This document shows, one piece after another, positions 50,031 to 61,060 of a stretch of 64,000 nt of DNA (positions are counted from its first letter, which is position 1; each line of letters starts with the position of its first letter). Where the stretch lies: NCBI RefSeq assembly GCF_905147365.1, contig NC_056408.1, positions 8,804,001 through 8,868,000 of the forward strand, in the 5' to 3' direction. This stretch comes from Aricia agestis. Its lineage: Eukaryota > Arthropoda > Insecta > Lepidoptera > Lycaenidae. Made by a program: the position numbers and the translations under genes. The notes under the pieces were generated by a model. It saw only the letters and a program-made list of their open reading frames with translations, did not search any database and was not told where the DNA came from.

Positions 50031-50530
50031 TTTTTTTTAATTATCGCTTGACAAACTCGAGTCTCGATCTAAAAGACTATGATATGGTAGTGATGATGAT
50101 GATGATGATGATGAAGAATGTAATTTGCATAGTAGCTTAAGCTTTCTGTTCTTAAAACAACGCCGAAACTCCCAAACTTGTATCTATAAAGAATCAGGAA
50201 TTCTCTCAGCACCTTCCGAACCACAGTATACCAGGTATATCTCGGTGCAAAATCTTACTTGTTGGTAGCATATGCTTAGAATACTTCTCACGAAACCGAA
50301 GTCACCATATGTTTCCCTATAAGTTTTGAGGAGTTCCCTCGATTACTTATGGATCCTTCATCAGATCATCACTTTTCTGAATATAATACCAAATTGGGAT
50401 GATACCCTATATACCAAAAGAAAAATTTTGAAAATCGGTTAACCAACGGCGGAGTAATCGTTGAATATAAGAAAACGAACATAACACCTCCCCCATTTTG
50501 AAAGTCGGTTAAAATTGTAGCCTATGTGTT
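50031..50530 (-). mobile_element. Helitron family A, copy 3, 5'-truncated
   Basis: Matches 42741-43270 throughout, including TTACAAGTTTGGGAGTTTCG-like words on the minus strand and a longer (CAT)n run. It lacks the element found in copy 1. The 5' end is cut off near 50530. Confidence 0.75.
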
Positions 50531-50554
50531 ATTTATTTAATATTTTAATCAGCA

Positions 50555-50888
50555 CATGAATTGAATAACAAAATTTTTTTCAAATTAATCGTAGCACCAT
50601 CTGTCAGGACAAACTAAAATTGAAATAGAATAATATTGAATGCGATGATAGCGCCGTCCGCCGGATCTAATGTAAAACATTCCAAAATCAACAACTCCTT
50701 ATAAATAAGAAATTAATTGAAAAAACATTTTCCAGTAGACCAAACTGTAAATCTAAACCATTCTCGAATCTCCACGAACACACACAAAAAATTTCATCAA
50801 AATTGGCCAAGATAAGATAAATCCGTTCAGCCGTTCTCGAGTTTTAGCGAGACTAACGAACAGCAATTGATTTTTATATATATATAGA
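50555..50888 (-). mobile_element. Helitron 5' fragment (minus)
   Basis: On the minus strand it starts TCTATATATATATAAAAATC, then CGTTAGTCTCGCTAAAACTC and TTTTTTGTGTGTGTTCGTGG. The 80 bp at the start are nearly identical to the fragment ending at 51367. No CTAG end was found, so the 3' limit is a guess. Confidence 0.6.
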
Positions 50889-50919
50889 TTTATCTTTCGA
50901 TTTCTATATAGTCTTATTA

Positions 50920-51005
50920 AAAAAATAATCGGACAGAGTAACAACTTAAGTTAGCTAAAATAAAAAAATAATCGGACAGAGTAACAACTGAAGTTAGCTA
51001 AAATT
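50920..51005 (+). repeat. Two tandem 43-bp units
   Basis: The unit carrying ATAATCGGACAGAGTAACAA occurs twice, 43 bp apart, differing at one base in the core. It is a recent local duplication. Confidence 0.85.
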
Positions 51006-51169
51006 GTGTTTATTTATGTACTATGTATTTTGAGACTATGCAATTTTGTCGCGTTCGCGATTCACTTTCACTTTTGTTGAGTTTCAGAACGCGATATTAG
51101 GTCCTCCAACGCGCACGCGAATTTGAACTTTATGCAGCGGTAATAAATTACAAATTGACTCTCCATTTT

Positions 51170-51367
51170 ATTTAGAAAACGTTTGTATGGGAAATAGAAA
51201 AATGCTGTTTTGAGGATTTTCCCGGCAATTATTCGAATTTTTCTCACCTTTTAAACCTTCCCTAGACCTCCACGAATAATTCAAGACCAAGATAAGATAA
51301 ATCCGTTCAGCCGTTCTCGAGTTTTAGCGAGACTAACGAACAGCAATTGATTTTTATATATATAGAT
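51170..51367 (-). mobile_element. Helitron 5' fragment (minus), second copy
   Basis: Same start as at 50888, followed by GGTCTAGGGAAGGTTTAAAA and ATTGCCGGGAAAATCCTCAA. The 3' limit is approximate. Confidence 0.6.
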
Positions 51368-52255
51368 ATCCCTTGAACGGATACATTTTAACTAGTTTAA
51401 CAATGGTTTATAAATGAAAACCTTCATCAAATGTATGAAGGGCCACAAAACAGGGCGAAGTGCCACCGCGGGTGCAACCAATTTGACCCTCCATTAAGAA
51501 CTGTGATGAGTTCATATGTGAATACTGGTCATTGCGAAACTTTTACAAAGTAACTTGCCTATATTTAAAAATAGTATAAAACAAAGAAACTATGTAACTA
51601 GATAAAAGTAATTATAGTAATAAGTACTAGAAATTATTAACCATTTTACGATCGCGGGTGCAACATCAAAATTCTCAAATCTCTTAAAGGTGAATTAAAT
51701 CGTAATTCTCTAATAAATTTTAAAATTTTCGATATGGAATATATAATTATACCAGTAAGTTTGTAATAAAACTGCACCATATTGTAGTTTTTTTTTTATT
51801 TTCAATTGTTTATTGGCCTGACAAAATTAATCGTCTAAATCATTAATAACGATTGAATAGTGTAATTTATACAAAAGATTTAGACGTACAGCTGTATAAC
51901 TATACTGCAACTAAACATTAATTTGAAATATATGCTATTTTAATTAAAAAATATGGGAAAAAACATCGCGTCCCTTAGATGATATTGCTTTAAAACGCTC
52001 TAAATTATTCGAATTCCATTTTTAACCGATAAAAGTTGTTTTGTTAGTAAATACACATCTTCTTACGTATATTCCAATAGAAAAATGTAACTAATGCCAC
52101 ATTTTAAAAATTCTCGTTAAAGGCCGTCTGTAGCGGAATGGCAGATATAAGCGGTTTCGGGGGCGATAAATCGATCTAGCTAGGAATCATTTTTAGAAAA
52201 TGTCATTTTATTCGTGTTTTATCGAATGCCGAGCAAAGCTCGGTCAAATAGCTAG

Positions 52256-53676
52256 TTTACTTTATGTTAGGAAATTTAAATACAATTATAAAAGACCTTC
52301 TTCTCATCTGTTACGAGAAATCTTTAAAATTCGTTGAAAGATAAAATATTAAATAAGGTATAAATATTTAGGTTTGGGAAAATTGTTTATCTACAGTCTA
52401 CACAAAATATAGAAAACTTTTTAAACCATGAGAAGTTCCTATTTTATTTATCATGAGAAATTGAGCTCTAATTTAGAGGCATAAGTAAAGATAAACAAAA
52501 TAATTATACAATAAACATTCAAAATTATTGGAGAATTATTTTCACTTATTTCAATTATATCGGTGAACATGGATAGAATTACATACAGGCACAGGATTAT
52601 CTTAACCTAGAATATAGAATGAATACTTTTGCATGTTGTTTTTAAAGAGTGGTAAAAAAAACTTACACAAAATACACTATGAAATAAAAATACAACTACT
52701 TCTTAGCTTCATTTAAGCACCGCATCGGAATTCGGAAGGTTTAAAAGGGAAATATTTTACAATTTACAGCGGCGGCTCGAGATAGCACAACAGGGACTAT
52801 GTAAACACGACGCGATGTCATTAGAAGTTAGAATACTAGAGGAGGGGAGGGTGCTATTTTTGTAGTCACTCGAGCGTGATGGAGACCTAGTAGGTTTTTT
52901 ACATTAGGTAAAGCTGATAAAAAAAGAATAAGAGCGTTTTTCATTTTAGTGGTGGGTTCAGAAACTGCAGCCATTTTAAAGTTTTAAAAAAGAAAATATA
53001 TTTAGAAAATTGCTTATTTACATCAAACAAACATACTTTAGACAACAAGGACTAAATCACTTAGTTTAGTGCAAAATAAAATATCTGCGAAGCTTAGTTA
53101 GGAAAATATGAAGCTTTATTTTTTTTATATTTTAAAATGTCCCTACAGGCTTACTTAACCTTTGAATCGTCAGTGCTTTATATGGAAGCTTCTTTGGGGT
53201 ATAATAAACATCCCCTATCTTAATCTGATAGATCCGAACACATTTAAAATATAAAAAAAAAAATAACCACCAAGTGAGAAATCTGATTTCTACCTGATAA
53301 CTAGACACATTGGAAGTTGGAAGCCTACACAAGCTTAATCTGACAGGCTCGAGCTGCAACCGAAATCCCCTCTTCCCCTCCCCAACTACAAGCTACTAGT
53401 ATTAAAATTACTCGTTTAGTGGAACCTTAGCTTCATTTTATGCCCTTTTGATGACCGGCGCGAGTGATTTTGTATTTATTTTATACACTTCTGTAATGCC
53501 TGATGTCAAAAGGTATTATAAACTGGCAGCCTATAAAATTTGAAATGTGTAAGTTTTATGTAAACATTTTATACTTACCTGTTTAAAGAGGAGTTTTCAA
53601 TGCGTCCACTTACCTGAAACAGAAGAAAAATTTCTAAGAATATAGTTGAAAATAAATTATTCAAATAAAATATTAT
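52256..53676. other. Non-coding DNA, nothing recognised
   Basis: AT-rich unique sequence. A 75-codon minus frame at 53132-53359 has no known domain. Confidence 0.5.
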
Positions 53677-53982
53677 ACGTGGGAGAGCCATGCTTCGGCA
53701 CGAATGGGCCGGCTCGACCGGATAAATACCACGTTCTCACAGAAAACCGGCGTGAAACAGCGCTTGCGCTGTGTTTCGCCGAGTGAGTGAGTTTACCGGA
53801 GGCCCAATCCCCTAACCCCTACCCTATTCCCTTCCCTACCCTCCCCTATTACCCTATTCCCTCTTAAAAGGCCCGCAACGCACTTGCAGCTCTTCTGATG
53901 CTGCGAGTGTCCATGGGCGACGGAAGTTGCTTTCCATCAGGTGACCCGTTTGCTCGTTTGCCCCCTTATTTCATAAAAAAAA
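53677..53982 (+). mobile_element. SINE-like retroposon, near-complete copy
   Basis: ACGTGGGAGAGCCATGC to poly(A), with GCACTTGCAGCTCTTCTGAT retained and a short CCCTA tract. No clear target duplication. Confidence 0.82.
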
Positions 53983-56137
53983 TTAAAAATAACTGTAAAA
54001 TGCTGCGCTGGTACCTCATGAGTAAAACTTAATTATTATCAGGGATTTTTAATTACAGTAAACGAGGTAATTCCATAAGATTTGGAGTACAGAGCGATGA
54101 TAAACATTTTAACAACACCATAAAATTATTTGGAGCGTTCCTTAGTGTCATGATTTATTTCTTAATTTCACATTTAGAAGAAAAGAGATGCAATCTTATA
54201 AACAACGCTATAAACTTTCGCATATAAAATTTTAACGAATCACATATCAAACGTTACATTTTATATGATAAGAACGACCTACAAAACTGAGACTTTTACT
54301 ATGGTGTGATATCACAAATCTCCGGGCCTATTGTATAGGGCCATCGACGACGTATTGTAATTTGTAACGAACATAGTATAAAAATTAACGAGCGTGTGTT
54401 AGGATGTGCAGTAATCGTAAAGCTGTGTTTAGATCTAGTCTAAGGAAGTTGACCATGCCACTTTATAACAACAATAAACCCAATGATAGTATATTGCGGA
54501 TCACCGCGCATAAGGCCGGCCACTCGCGATGGACAGCTTTAATCCATCGCAGATGAACTGGTATGAACTAGTATGATCTGGTTTCTAATGGGGGTTATAT
54601 TCTTTCTAAGAAACCAGACGCCTAGGGCGCACGCTTGTGACTTTTACATCTGTATCGTCACAATAAAAATTCTTTTACAACTATTGTTAGGGGTAGTAAA
54701 ATATATAAAACACTTTATTATTGATGATAAAGTTGTACTACAAGTAGTGTTTACGTCATAAATGGCTTTCGAAGAACGCCGATTATGGTACTTTAATTGA
54801 AAGCTAAAATATTTACAACATCCTCTTGAGCTCTAATAACTAGTCTAATTTACTAACCTATATCCGTTGTAGCTGGAATGTTTTATATTGTTTCTCACCA
54901 GAAATTTTATTGTTTTACCGTCATTCTGTTAAATCTAAGTCTACTTAAACTACATACCTGACATACCCTTAATGCATCATAATATAATATTATGACCCCT
55001 TTCAGATCTTTTAAGTACGTTGTACATCTTATAATTTAAACAGCGCGTGCCGTGTGCGCAGACCGATAAGGTCTGTAACATACCGGGACACATTTTAACA
55101 GCTTTTGTGTAATATAATATTTGTACGTCCCGTTAGCTCTACTCCTAACATCCTATATATTTTGCTTCTAATTCCCTATCACCATAAAGCGCTAAACCTA
55201 TCGGCTGTGGCCTGTGACTATTATAACGTTGTGGTTAACAAAGTACTTACACACACAAAGATTTGAAAGACTTACGTACTCAGAGACATTTAATCACGAT
55301 TAAGCTTCAATTTAATGAAGACTTTGACAGATAATTTATAAGGCTTACGTCAAAATTTTGAATTAATTACATTTATCGAGTTATTGAGAAAAATCCAATT
55401 TGGCGATGAATCCGCGTCGTCATTTTTCACCTGGTATACGAAAGACGGGCGTGAGTGTGAAGAGAGAAGGACGATGTTTGATTTTTGGGGTTAGTCGCCC
55501 TCTATAGTAATTAACGTTGCACTCTGAGTGCGGCAGTTAGACGGGTAAGTTAAATTTATTCTTTTTTAGAACGAAAATCATAGTGTTTGAGAGTGTTTAC
55601 GAGCATTTAAGCAATTTTTAATGAATCCTCAGAGTTCTCGGATTAGATACGATCTCATGAAACAAACGCACCTCGTGTATGCGAGCAATTCGACTTTTAC
55701 TATACCAAACCCACTTGAATGCGATTAAAGAATGCTGATTCTAGGGGCATCATGACTTCAATTAAAAAGTCTTGAGATGCCGTGCGCTTTTCTTTGTCGC
55801 CTGTGTTTGAAATTAATGAGAAATTATTCGTTGCGGACCGTATCCAATTAAGCCCAGCGATTAAGGAGCAATGGTCAGCATCCGCTTTTGCAATATTCAT
55901 CTAAAAGCCATTAAAAATCTCAAACGAGGCTGTTAAAACTCCTCGACTACCCCGTCATACATCAGCGCCTATAAAATTAAGAACCTTCTTCCTGAGCGGA
56001 GCCGTGTTTCAATACGCACTAAAATGATTATAATCGCTACATTTTCACTTCAAACGCTAGGTCAGGACCATGTGAGATTTTCATGGTATGGCCCGTTTAT
56101 GAAAATCTCATATTGTGTGACACTTTCTTTTATTTAG
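53983..56137. other. Non-coding DNA, possible exon-like edge near 55545
   Basis: Mostly AT-rich. A strong donor-like GGTAAGTT lies at about 55543 after GAGTGCGGCAGTTAGAC, and a 12-bp hairpin TGAGATTTTCAT/ATGAAAATCTCA lies near 56071-56110. No coding frame is supported here. Confidence 0.4.
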
Positions 56138-56268
56138 TCTCCGGCGTTCTTTATATATTTTATCTGTGGCGTCGTGTGAGTTACAAGTGTTCGCCGTCGT
56201 CCAGCCAGTTAGCACGCGCGGCCCCGTTCGTGAGGCGAATGTCGCCGCAGCAGATGAAGAAAAAGTAA
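56138..56268 (+). CDS. Candidate short exon, function unknown
   Basis: A good acceptor-like tract (CTTTCTTTTATTTAG) ends at 56137. The following frame stays open for 43 codons to TAA at 56266. From GTGAGTTACAAG onward nearly every codon ends in G or C, against an AT-rich background, which is what favours coding. The peptide would begin GVLYIFYLW and end MSPQQMKKK. Other readings are possible. TTTATATATTTTA at about 56150 followed about 26 bp later by TGAGTT could be a TATA/initiator promoter, with ATG at 56242 opening a short first exon that stops at a weak donor in AAAAAGTAAAA. I recognise no family, and all readings are weak. Confidence 0.2.
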
Positions 56269-56370
56269 AATTGATATGTACTCTTCGGCCCGATGATGAT
56301 GTCAAACAACTTTCAACAGGATATATTAGATTTCCTTTGTTTTGAAGAAAATGGAGTGCATCGAAGTATA

Positions 56371-56614
56371 CAAGGTGTAACAAAACTAAGTGATAATACT
56401 TTAGGGTGTGTATGTGTCCACTGTGAAAGTAGCAGCACTGAAAGACCAAAACATTTTTTCACTTTTGTATGGGCGAAACTCGAGACGCTGGCGCGCTTGC
56501 CCATACAAAAGTGAAAAAAAATTTGGTTTATCAGCGCTGCTACTTTTACAGTGAACTCTCTACAAGGAAAACGTACACACCCTAAAGTGTTATCACTTAG
56601 TTTTGTTACACCCT
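56371..56614. mobile_element. MITE with CA(A/G)GGTGTAACAAAAC ends
   Basis: Inverted arms of over 100 bp: CAAGGTGTAACAAAACTAAG, then CTTTAGGGTGTGTA, then CTTTTGTATGGGC at the centre. TATA flanks both ends (56367-56370 and 56615-56618). It is about 244 bp. The window's longest frame (113 codons, 56108-56449 minus) overlaps it and is a by-product of the palindrome. Confidence 0.85.
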
Positions 56615-56618
56615 GTAT

Positions 56619-57244
56619 ACAAATCGACACGTCTTTCAATTTTATTTACGTAGATGGCTTGGTTTATCAGTGGCGAAGGCTTTTCATAGGGAAGCCTGTA
56701 TATTAGATAGTAATTTAGGTGACGATCTTAAAAATGTAAGAACAAAGAGAAGCCGATAGGAATTGCGTTAAAGGAAGCTGACGCTACCGAGACATATTTT
56801 TTCGACACTAAAATAAAATTAAAAATAAGTTACCCAATCTACAGCAAACGAACTTTTTACATAATTTGATTGAAGATTTCCACGTTCACTTCAACAAACT
56901 ACCCCCACAATTATTAGTAGGTACACAAATAACATTTGAACTATCTCATAAAGGATCTTTAGCTAGGAAAAATGTTTAAGCTAATTGGTAGCCAATTGAT
57001 CGAAATGCCAATGAAATATCTGCAATAGTGAGGTGCCATTTCATTTCCGCAGGAAAAATAAAAACTGCGGTGAGTTTCATTACCTCGTTCTTACTTTCAA
57101 TTTCGAATTTTTCTTTTCCTCTTTTACGACGCGGTGTTTTTTAATATTTAATTATATGTATTGTATAGGTTATCCAATTGTATACTCTGTTTATTCATTT
57201 TAAGGTGAACAATGCTGTATAGGTTATTTATGGTTAACTTTAAC
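56619..57244. other. Non-coding DNA, nothing recognised
   Basis: AT-rich unique sequence. Confidence 0.5.
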
Positions 57245-57247
57245 TTA

Positions 57248-57405
57248 CGGCCGTTCCCAATATTCAATCTATCTCTGGTTTGACATACAACCGATCGCAG
57301 CTAACATTAAATTGATATAAAATATATGTCTCTAATGTCTAATGTGAGCTATTCCTATCTCTAGTAGGGCAAAACCAAAGATAGATCAAATATTGGGAAC
57401 GGCCG
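57248..57405. mobile_element. MITE with CGGCCGTTCCCAATATT ends, TTA duplication
   Basis: Inverted ends of about 35 bp, TTA on each side (57245-57247 and 57406-57408), 158 bp long. The target pattern fits PIF/Harbinger-type insertion. It lies 13 bp from the next element. Confidence 0.82.
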
Positions 57406-57418
57406 TTAGTGTAGTTAA

Positions 57419-57827
57419 GGGCAGTTTATCCCGCCGCGCGCCGCGCAAGTTTCTATGGACACTGATGCAACGTGGTGTCAGGCGTGGTGCGCGCAAGCCG
57501 CATTTCTCGTTGATATTGAATCGAAAAATATTATAACTAAACATGTATGATGTATCCAATGAATATCCTGTAAAAATATTTTAATTGTAATCGAACTGTC
57601 ACAATTATTTTTTGATTGAGTCCCTGTAAGTCCTATAAAACTCAAAATGTTTTTCAAATCGACGTTGTTTCTAATTATTTTTTTATCTAGTAAAATTATC
57701 TGTATTATGTTTCTAACCAAAAAAGGCACTAGTTAAATAATGCATGTATATATTCTTCAGACTTTTTTAATGACGCTTTCTTTTAAAATTACTCATTCTA
57801 GAAACGTGAGTTTGGAATAACCTGCCC
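57419..57827. mobile_element. piggyBac-type MITE with TTAA duplication
   Basis: GGGCAGTTTATCCC on the left and GGAATAACCTGCCC on the right are inverted, with TTAA on both sides (57415-57418 and 57828-57831), the target of piggyBac transposases. The 409-bp interior is GC-rich near the left end and AT-rich after, with no transposase frame. Confidence 0.78.
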
Positions 57828-57831
57828 TTAA

Positions 57832-58133
57832 CTGGATACAATAATATGGTAAATATAATCTCAATGATAGTAATACCTAAAATGTAGCATATAACAATTC
57901 AGATTATGTATGCATATTTTTTATATATATATAACGCAGAAAGTGAAAAATGTTTTGCATACAAATAAGACATTACAAATAATGGGTCTAGACCACGCCT
58001 GGCAACAACGGGCACACAAGGAGCTTCGCCTACTTTTCTTTTTCCTTTGTTGTGTTAGAATTTACATATTCATTGTTTTCTATAATATAAATTGGAATAA
58101 TTCCTACATTTTTGTTACTCAAATCGTTTTTTT
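57832..58133. other. Non-coding DNA
   Basis: AT-rich. An 88-codon plus frame at 57910-58176 runs into the next repeat and is not credible as a gene. Confidence 0.5.
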
Positions 58134-58577
58134 AGGGTTCCGTACCCAATGGTTAAAATCGGGATCCTATTACTGAGACTTCGTTGTCTGTCCGTCTGTC
58201 TGTCTCCAGGCTGTATCTCAAGAACCGCTATAGCTAGACTTCTGAAATTTTCTCAGATAGTGTATATCTGTTGCCGCTATAACAACAAATATTGAAAACA
58301 AAATTAAATTAATATTTAAGGGGGGCTCCCATACAACAAACGAGATTTTTGCGGCCTTTTTTTGTTTCATATCAATAACGGCAAGAGATAGGCACTTGAA
58401 TTTTTCACACAATCCTTTGTTATGTCATTATGTGTGTACTTTAATATTTAATAATAATATTAAAATAAGATAAAAATTTGAGGGATGAATAGGAGCCCAT
58501 ACAAAAAATCACGATTTTTGGCATATTGTTGCTATGTATAGGTACGGAACCCTTCGTGCGCGACTCGCACTTGGCCG
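58134..58577 (+). mobile_element. AGGGTTCCGTACC...TTGGCCG element, copy 3
   Basis: Uninterrupted. It includes CCAGGCTGTATCTCAAGAAC, TTAAGGGGGGCTCCCATAC and TACGGAACCCTTCGTGCGCG before GACTCGCACTTGGCCG. It serves as the empty-site reference for the SINE insertion in copy 2. Confidence 0.85.
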
Positions 58578-59319
58578 ATTATATACGATATAAATACACC
58601 TAAAATCATATATCAATAATTTTACCTATATAGTGGTCTTCGTCAGCTCTTATGTTCATACCTTTATATATCTGAATAGTAAATACTTATTTATTAAATT
58701 ACTTATTTTATTAACCGACATAAAAACCGAAATCACCACTTATAAGTTATAACTTATAAGGAAGGGAATGCATTATAGTTAGACTCACATACAAATATGA
58801 ATATCATACAGAAATCTAAGAAGTCCGAATGGTTAACTACACAATAAAACCTACAATCTCCGATCACATTATGCTAATAAGTCGGTTAAGACGGAATCAG
58901 ATTTTTTGCTATACGAACCGCGAACCGCCGTACCTTCTGGCAAACCTACTCACTGTGTATTTTCCACTCGAATCTATATTATATCATTTAACGGTACCGC
59001 GAACAAAGCGGTACAAAGAGCGATAAGTAAATACGATTTTAAAAAATCTAAGAAGCGACCAAAATTCGTCTCGCCGTGTAACCGCGACCACAAATCAGGT
59101 TTTTGCGACTTTCGAGATAATGAAAAACACCTACGGCTCGATTGAAACTAAATTCAATGCTCAAACAAAATCGATCAAGTGATCATCTTTCTTTACTTCT
59201 TCAGATAAAAAATGTTAAAAGAAAAGCTTATTTAAATACGAGCTGGTTAATTGCATCATATTAAATGTAATAAAACTTTAATTACTTAGCACTGAACTAG
59301 TTTATTATGTGCTATGAAA
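58578..59319. other. Non-coding DNA, nothing recognised
   Basis: Unique sequence. A moderately GC-rich patch at 58870-59140 holds a 79-codon plus frame of no known identity and a small GGTACCGC/GCGGTACC hairpin. Confidence 0.45.
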
Positions 59320-60211
59320 TCTATACTAATATTATAATTCTGCAGAGTTTGTTAGTTTGTTGTTTGAACGCGCTAATCTCAGGAACTACTGGTCCGATTT
59401 GAAAAATTCTTTCAGTGTTAGATAGCCCATTTATCGAGGAAGGCTATAGGCTATATTTTATCACGCTAAGACTAATAAAAGCGAAGAAATAGAAGAAAAT
59501 GTGGAAAAACGGGGGAAATTATTTGAAAGGGCTTATTTGAACGCGCTAATCTCAGGAAGTACTGGTCGGATTTGAAAAATTCTTTCAGTGTTAGATAGCC
59601 CATTGATCGAGGAAGGCTATAGTAGCCTATATAGCTACTATAGCCTTCCTCGTATATTTATATAGGCTATATATATGCCTATATATAGCCTATATAAATA
59701 TAGCTATTTATCACGCTAACGAAGAAATAGAGGAAAATGTGAAAAAAACGGGGAAAATTATATGAAATTGTTTATTTGAACGCGCTGATCTCAGGAACTA
59801 CTGGTACGATTTAAAAAACGCTAAGACTAATAAGAGCGAAGAAATAGAGGAAAATGTGGAAAAAAGGGGGGAAATTATTTGAAAGGGCTTATTTGAAACC
59901 GCTAATCTCAGGAACTATTGGTCCGATTTGAAAAATTCTTTCAGTCTTAGATAGCCTATTTATCGAGGAAGGCCATAAGCTATATTTTATCATTCTAAGA
60001 CTAATAGGAGCGAAGAAATAGAGGAAAATGTGGAAAAAACGGGGGAAATTATATGAAATTGCTTATTATCTTAAGAACTACTGGAGCGATTTTTATGTTA
60101 TTTGGCAAACGTGAAGAATAGACCACGTATAGCGACATAGGCAATTTTTTTGCGGAAAACTGTGCGGTCGCGTGAAATTCCTAAATTACGCAAGCAAAGC
60201 CGCGCGGAACA
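59320..60211 (+). mobile_element. Helitron family B with internal tandem expansion
   Basis: Starts TCTATACTAATATTATAATT after A and ends with the GCGGAACATCTA word of family B. The internal block starting GAACGCGCTAATCTCAGGAAC appears four times (about 59366, 59539, 59778 and 59895), where the 42362 copy has one. The second block carries two extra hairpins at 59608-59702. The final G of CTAG is replaced by the start of the next Helitron. No coding. Confidence 0.8.
59608..59702. repeat. Two adjacent hairpins inside a Helitron
   Basis: First: 19-bp arms CGAGGAAGGCTATAGTAGC and complement, 7-nt loop (59608-59652). Second: arms of about 23 bp starting TATATTTATATAGGCTATA (59653-59702). Both are built from the GGCTATA word of the host repeat unit. 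Confidence 0.85.
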
Positions 60212-60331
60212 TCTATATATAATAAAATCGTAGGAAAGTCAATTCTGTACATTTAATATTTTTGTACAATAAATAATACTTGGGACGTGATCTACTATGC
60301 TAACGCAGACGAAGTCGCGGGCAACAGCTAG
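60212..60331 (+). mobile_element. Compact Helitron, 120 bp
   Basis: Starts TCTATATATAATAAAATCGT, contains AAGTCAATTCTGTACATTTA, and ends GAAGTCGCGGGCAACAGCTAG before T. It abuts the preceding Helitron directly. Confidence 0.75.
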
Positions 60332-60452
60332 TCCTATTATAAAAGTAACGTTATTAAAATTTCGTTTACACTTTGTAAGCGCTGGCTAAGTGTCTCAAAG
60401 ATACACCTGCTTATTAAGAAAGAAATTGTTTCTAAAATTCCATAAATATGGT

Positions 60453-60510
60453 TTTTTTCTATATTTTACCTGCTTAAAAAAATTTTTAAGCAGGTAAAAT
60501 ATAGAAAAAA
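60453..60510. repeat. Perfect 28-bp inverted repeat, 2-nt loop
   Basis: Arms starting TTTTTTCTATATTTTACCTG are exact complements separated by AA. It abuts the element at 60513. Confidence 0.9.
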
Positions 60511-60512
60511 TC

Positions 60513-60952
60513 GGCCAAATGCGAGTCAGACTCGCGCACGAATGATTTCGTACTGTTATAGAGCAAACATAGACCAAAAATTGTGTTATTGTATGGGAGC
60601 CCCCCCCTATTTTTTATTTTATTTTAATATGATTTTTAAATACTGAAGTAGACATATCATTAAGGTCTTTGTGAAAATATTAAGTGCCTCTCTGTTGCCA
60701 TTATTGATATAGAGCAAAGAAGGCCAAAAAAGTCACGTTTGTTGTATGGGAGCCCCCTTTAAATATACATTTTATTTTGTTTTTATAGTTTCTGTGTTGT
60801 TATAGAGGCTACAGATATGCACAATCTGTGAAAATTTCAGAACTCTAGCTATAGCGGTTCTTGAGATATAGCCTGGAGACAGACAGACGTATAGACAGAC
60901 ATCGAAGTCTCATGAATAGGGTCCCGTTTTCACCCTTTGGGTACGGAACCCT
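60513..60952 (-). mobile_element. AGGGTTCCGTACC...TTGGCCG element, copy 4
   Basis: Minus-strand copy with AGGGTTCCGTACCCAAAGGG at its start and GCGAGTCTGACTCGCATTTGGCCG at its end. GTATGGGAGCCCCC words occur twice in the interior. Confidence 0.85.
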
Positions 60953-61060
60953 GAAACATTACATTATATCGGCAGGTATTAAAGTAAGGTTCTTTAAAAA
61001 TTACCCTCTAATAATATTTCAAAGAAATTTATAAGACTAACCCAGACTAACCTACTAATA

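Larger units (their letters stand above)
49590..52255 (+). mobile_element. Helitron opened by nested insertions
   Basis: The 5' part starts TCTTGTATATATATAAAATT and includes GGAATCTCGGAATCGGCTCC. The 3' part (about 52158-52255) has TTTCGGGGGCGATAAATCGA, a CCGAGCAAAGCTCGG stem-loop and CTAG before T. In lepidopteran genomes I recall these two parts close together in one short Helitron. Here they are 2.5 kb apart, with minus-strand Helitron pieces and repeated CGCGGGTGCAAC words between them. Whether all of the middle is inserted or partly captured DNA is not certain. Confidence 0.5.

Noticed and set aside
56108..56449. Longest frame in the window, 113 codons, minus strand
   Set aside because: Much of it runs across one arm of a palindromic MITE and the frame has no domain. 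It is a by-product of the inverted repeat.
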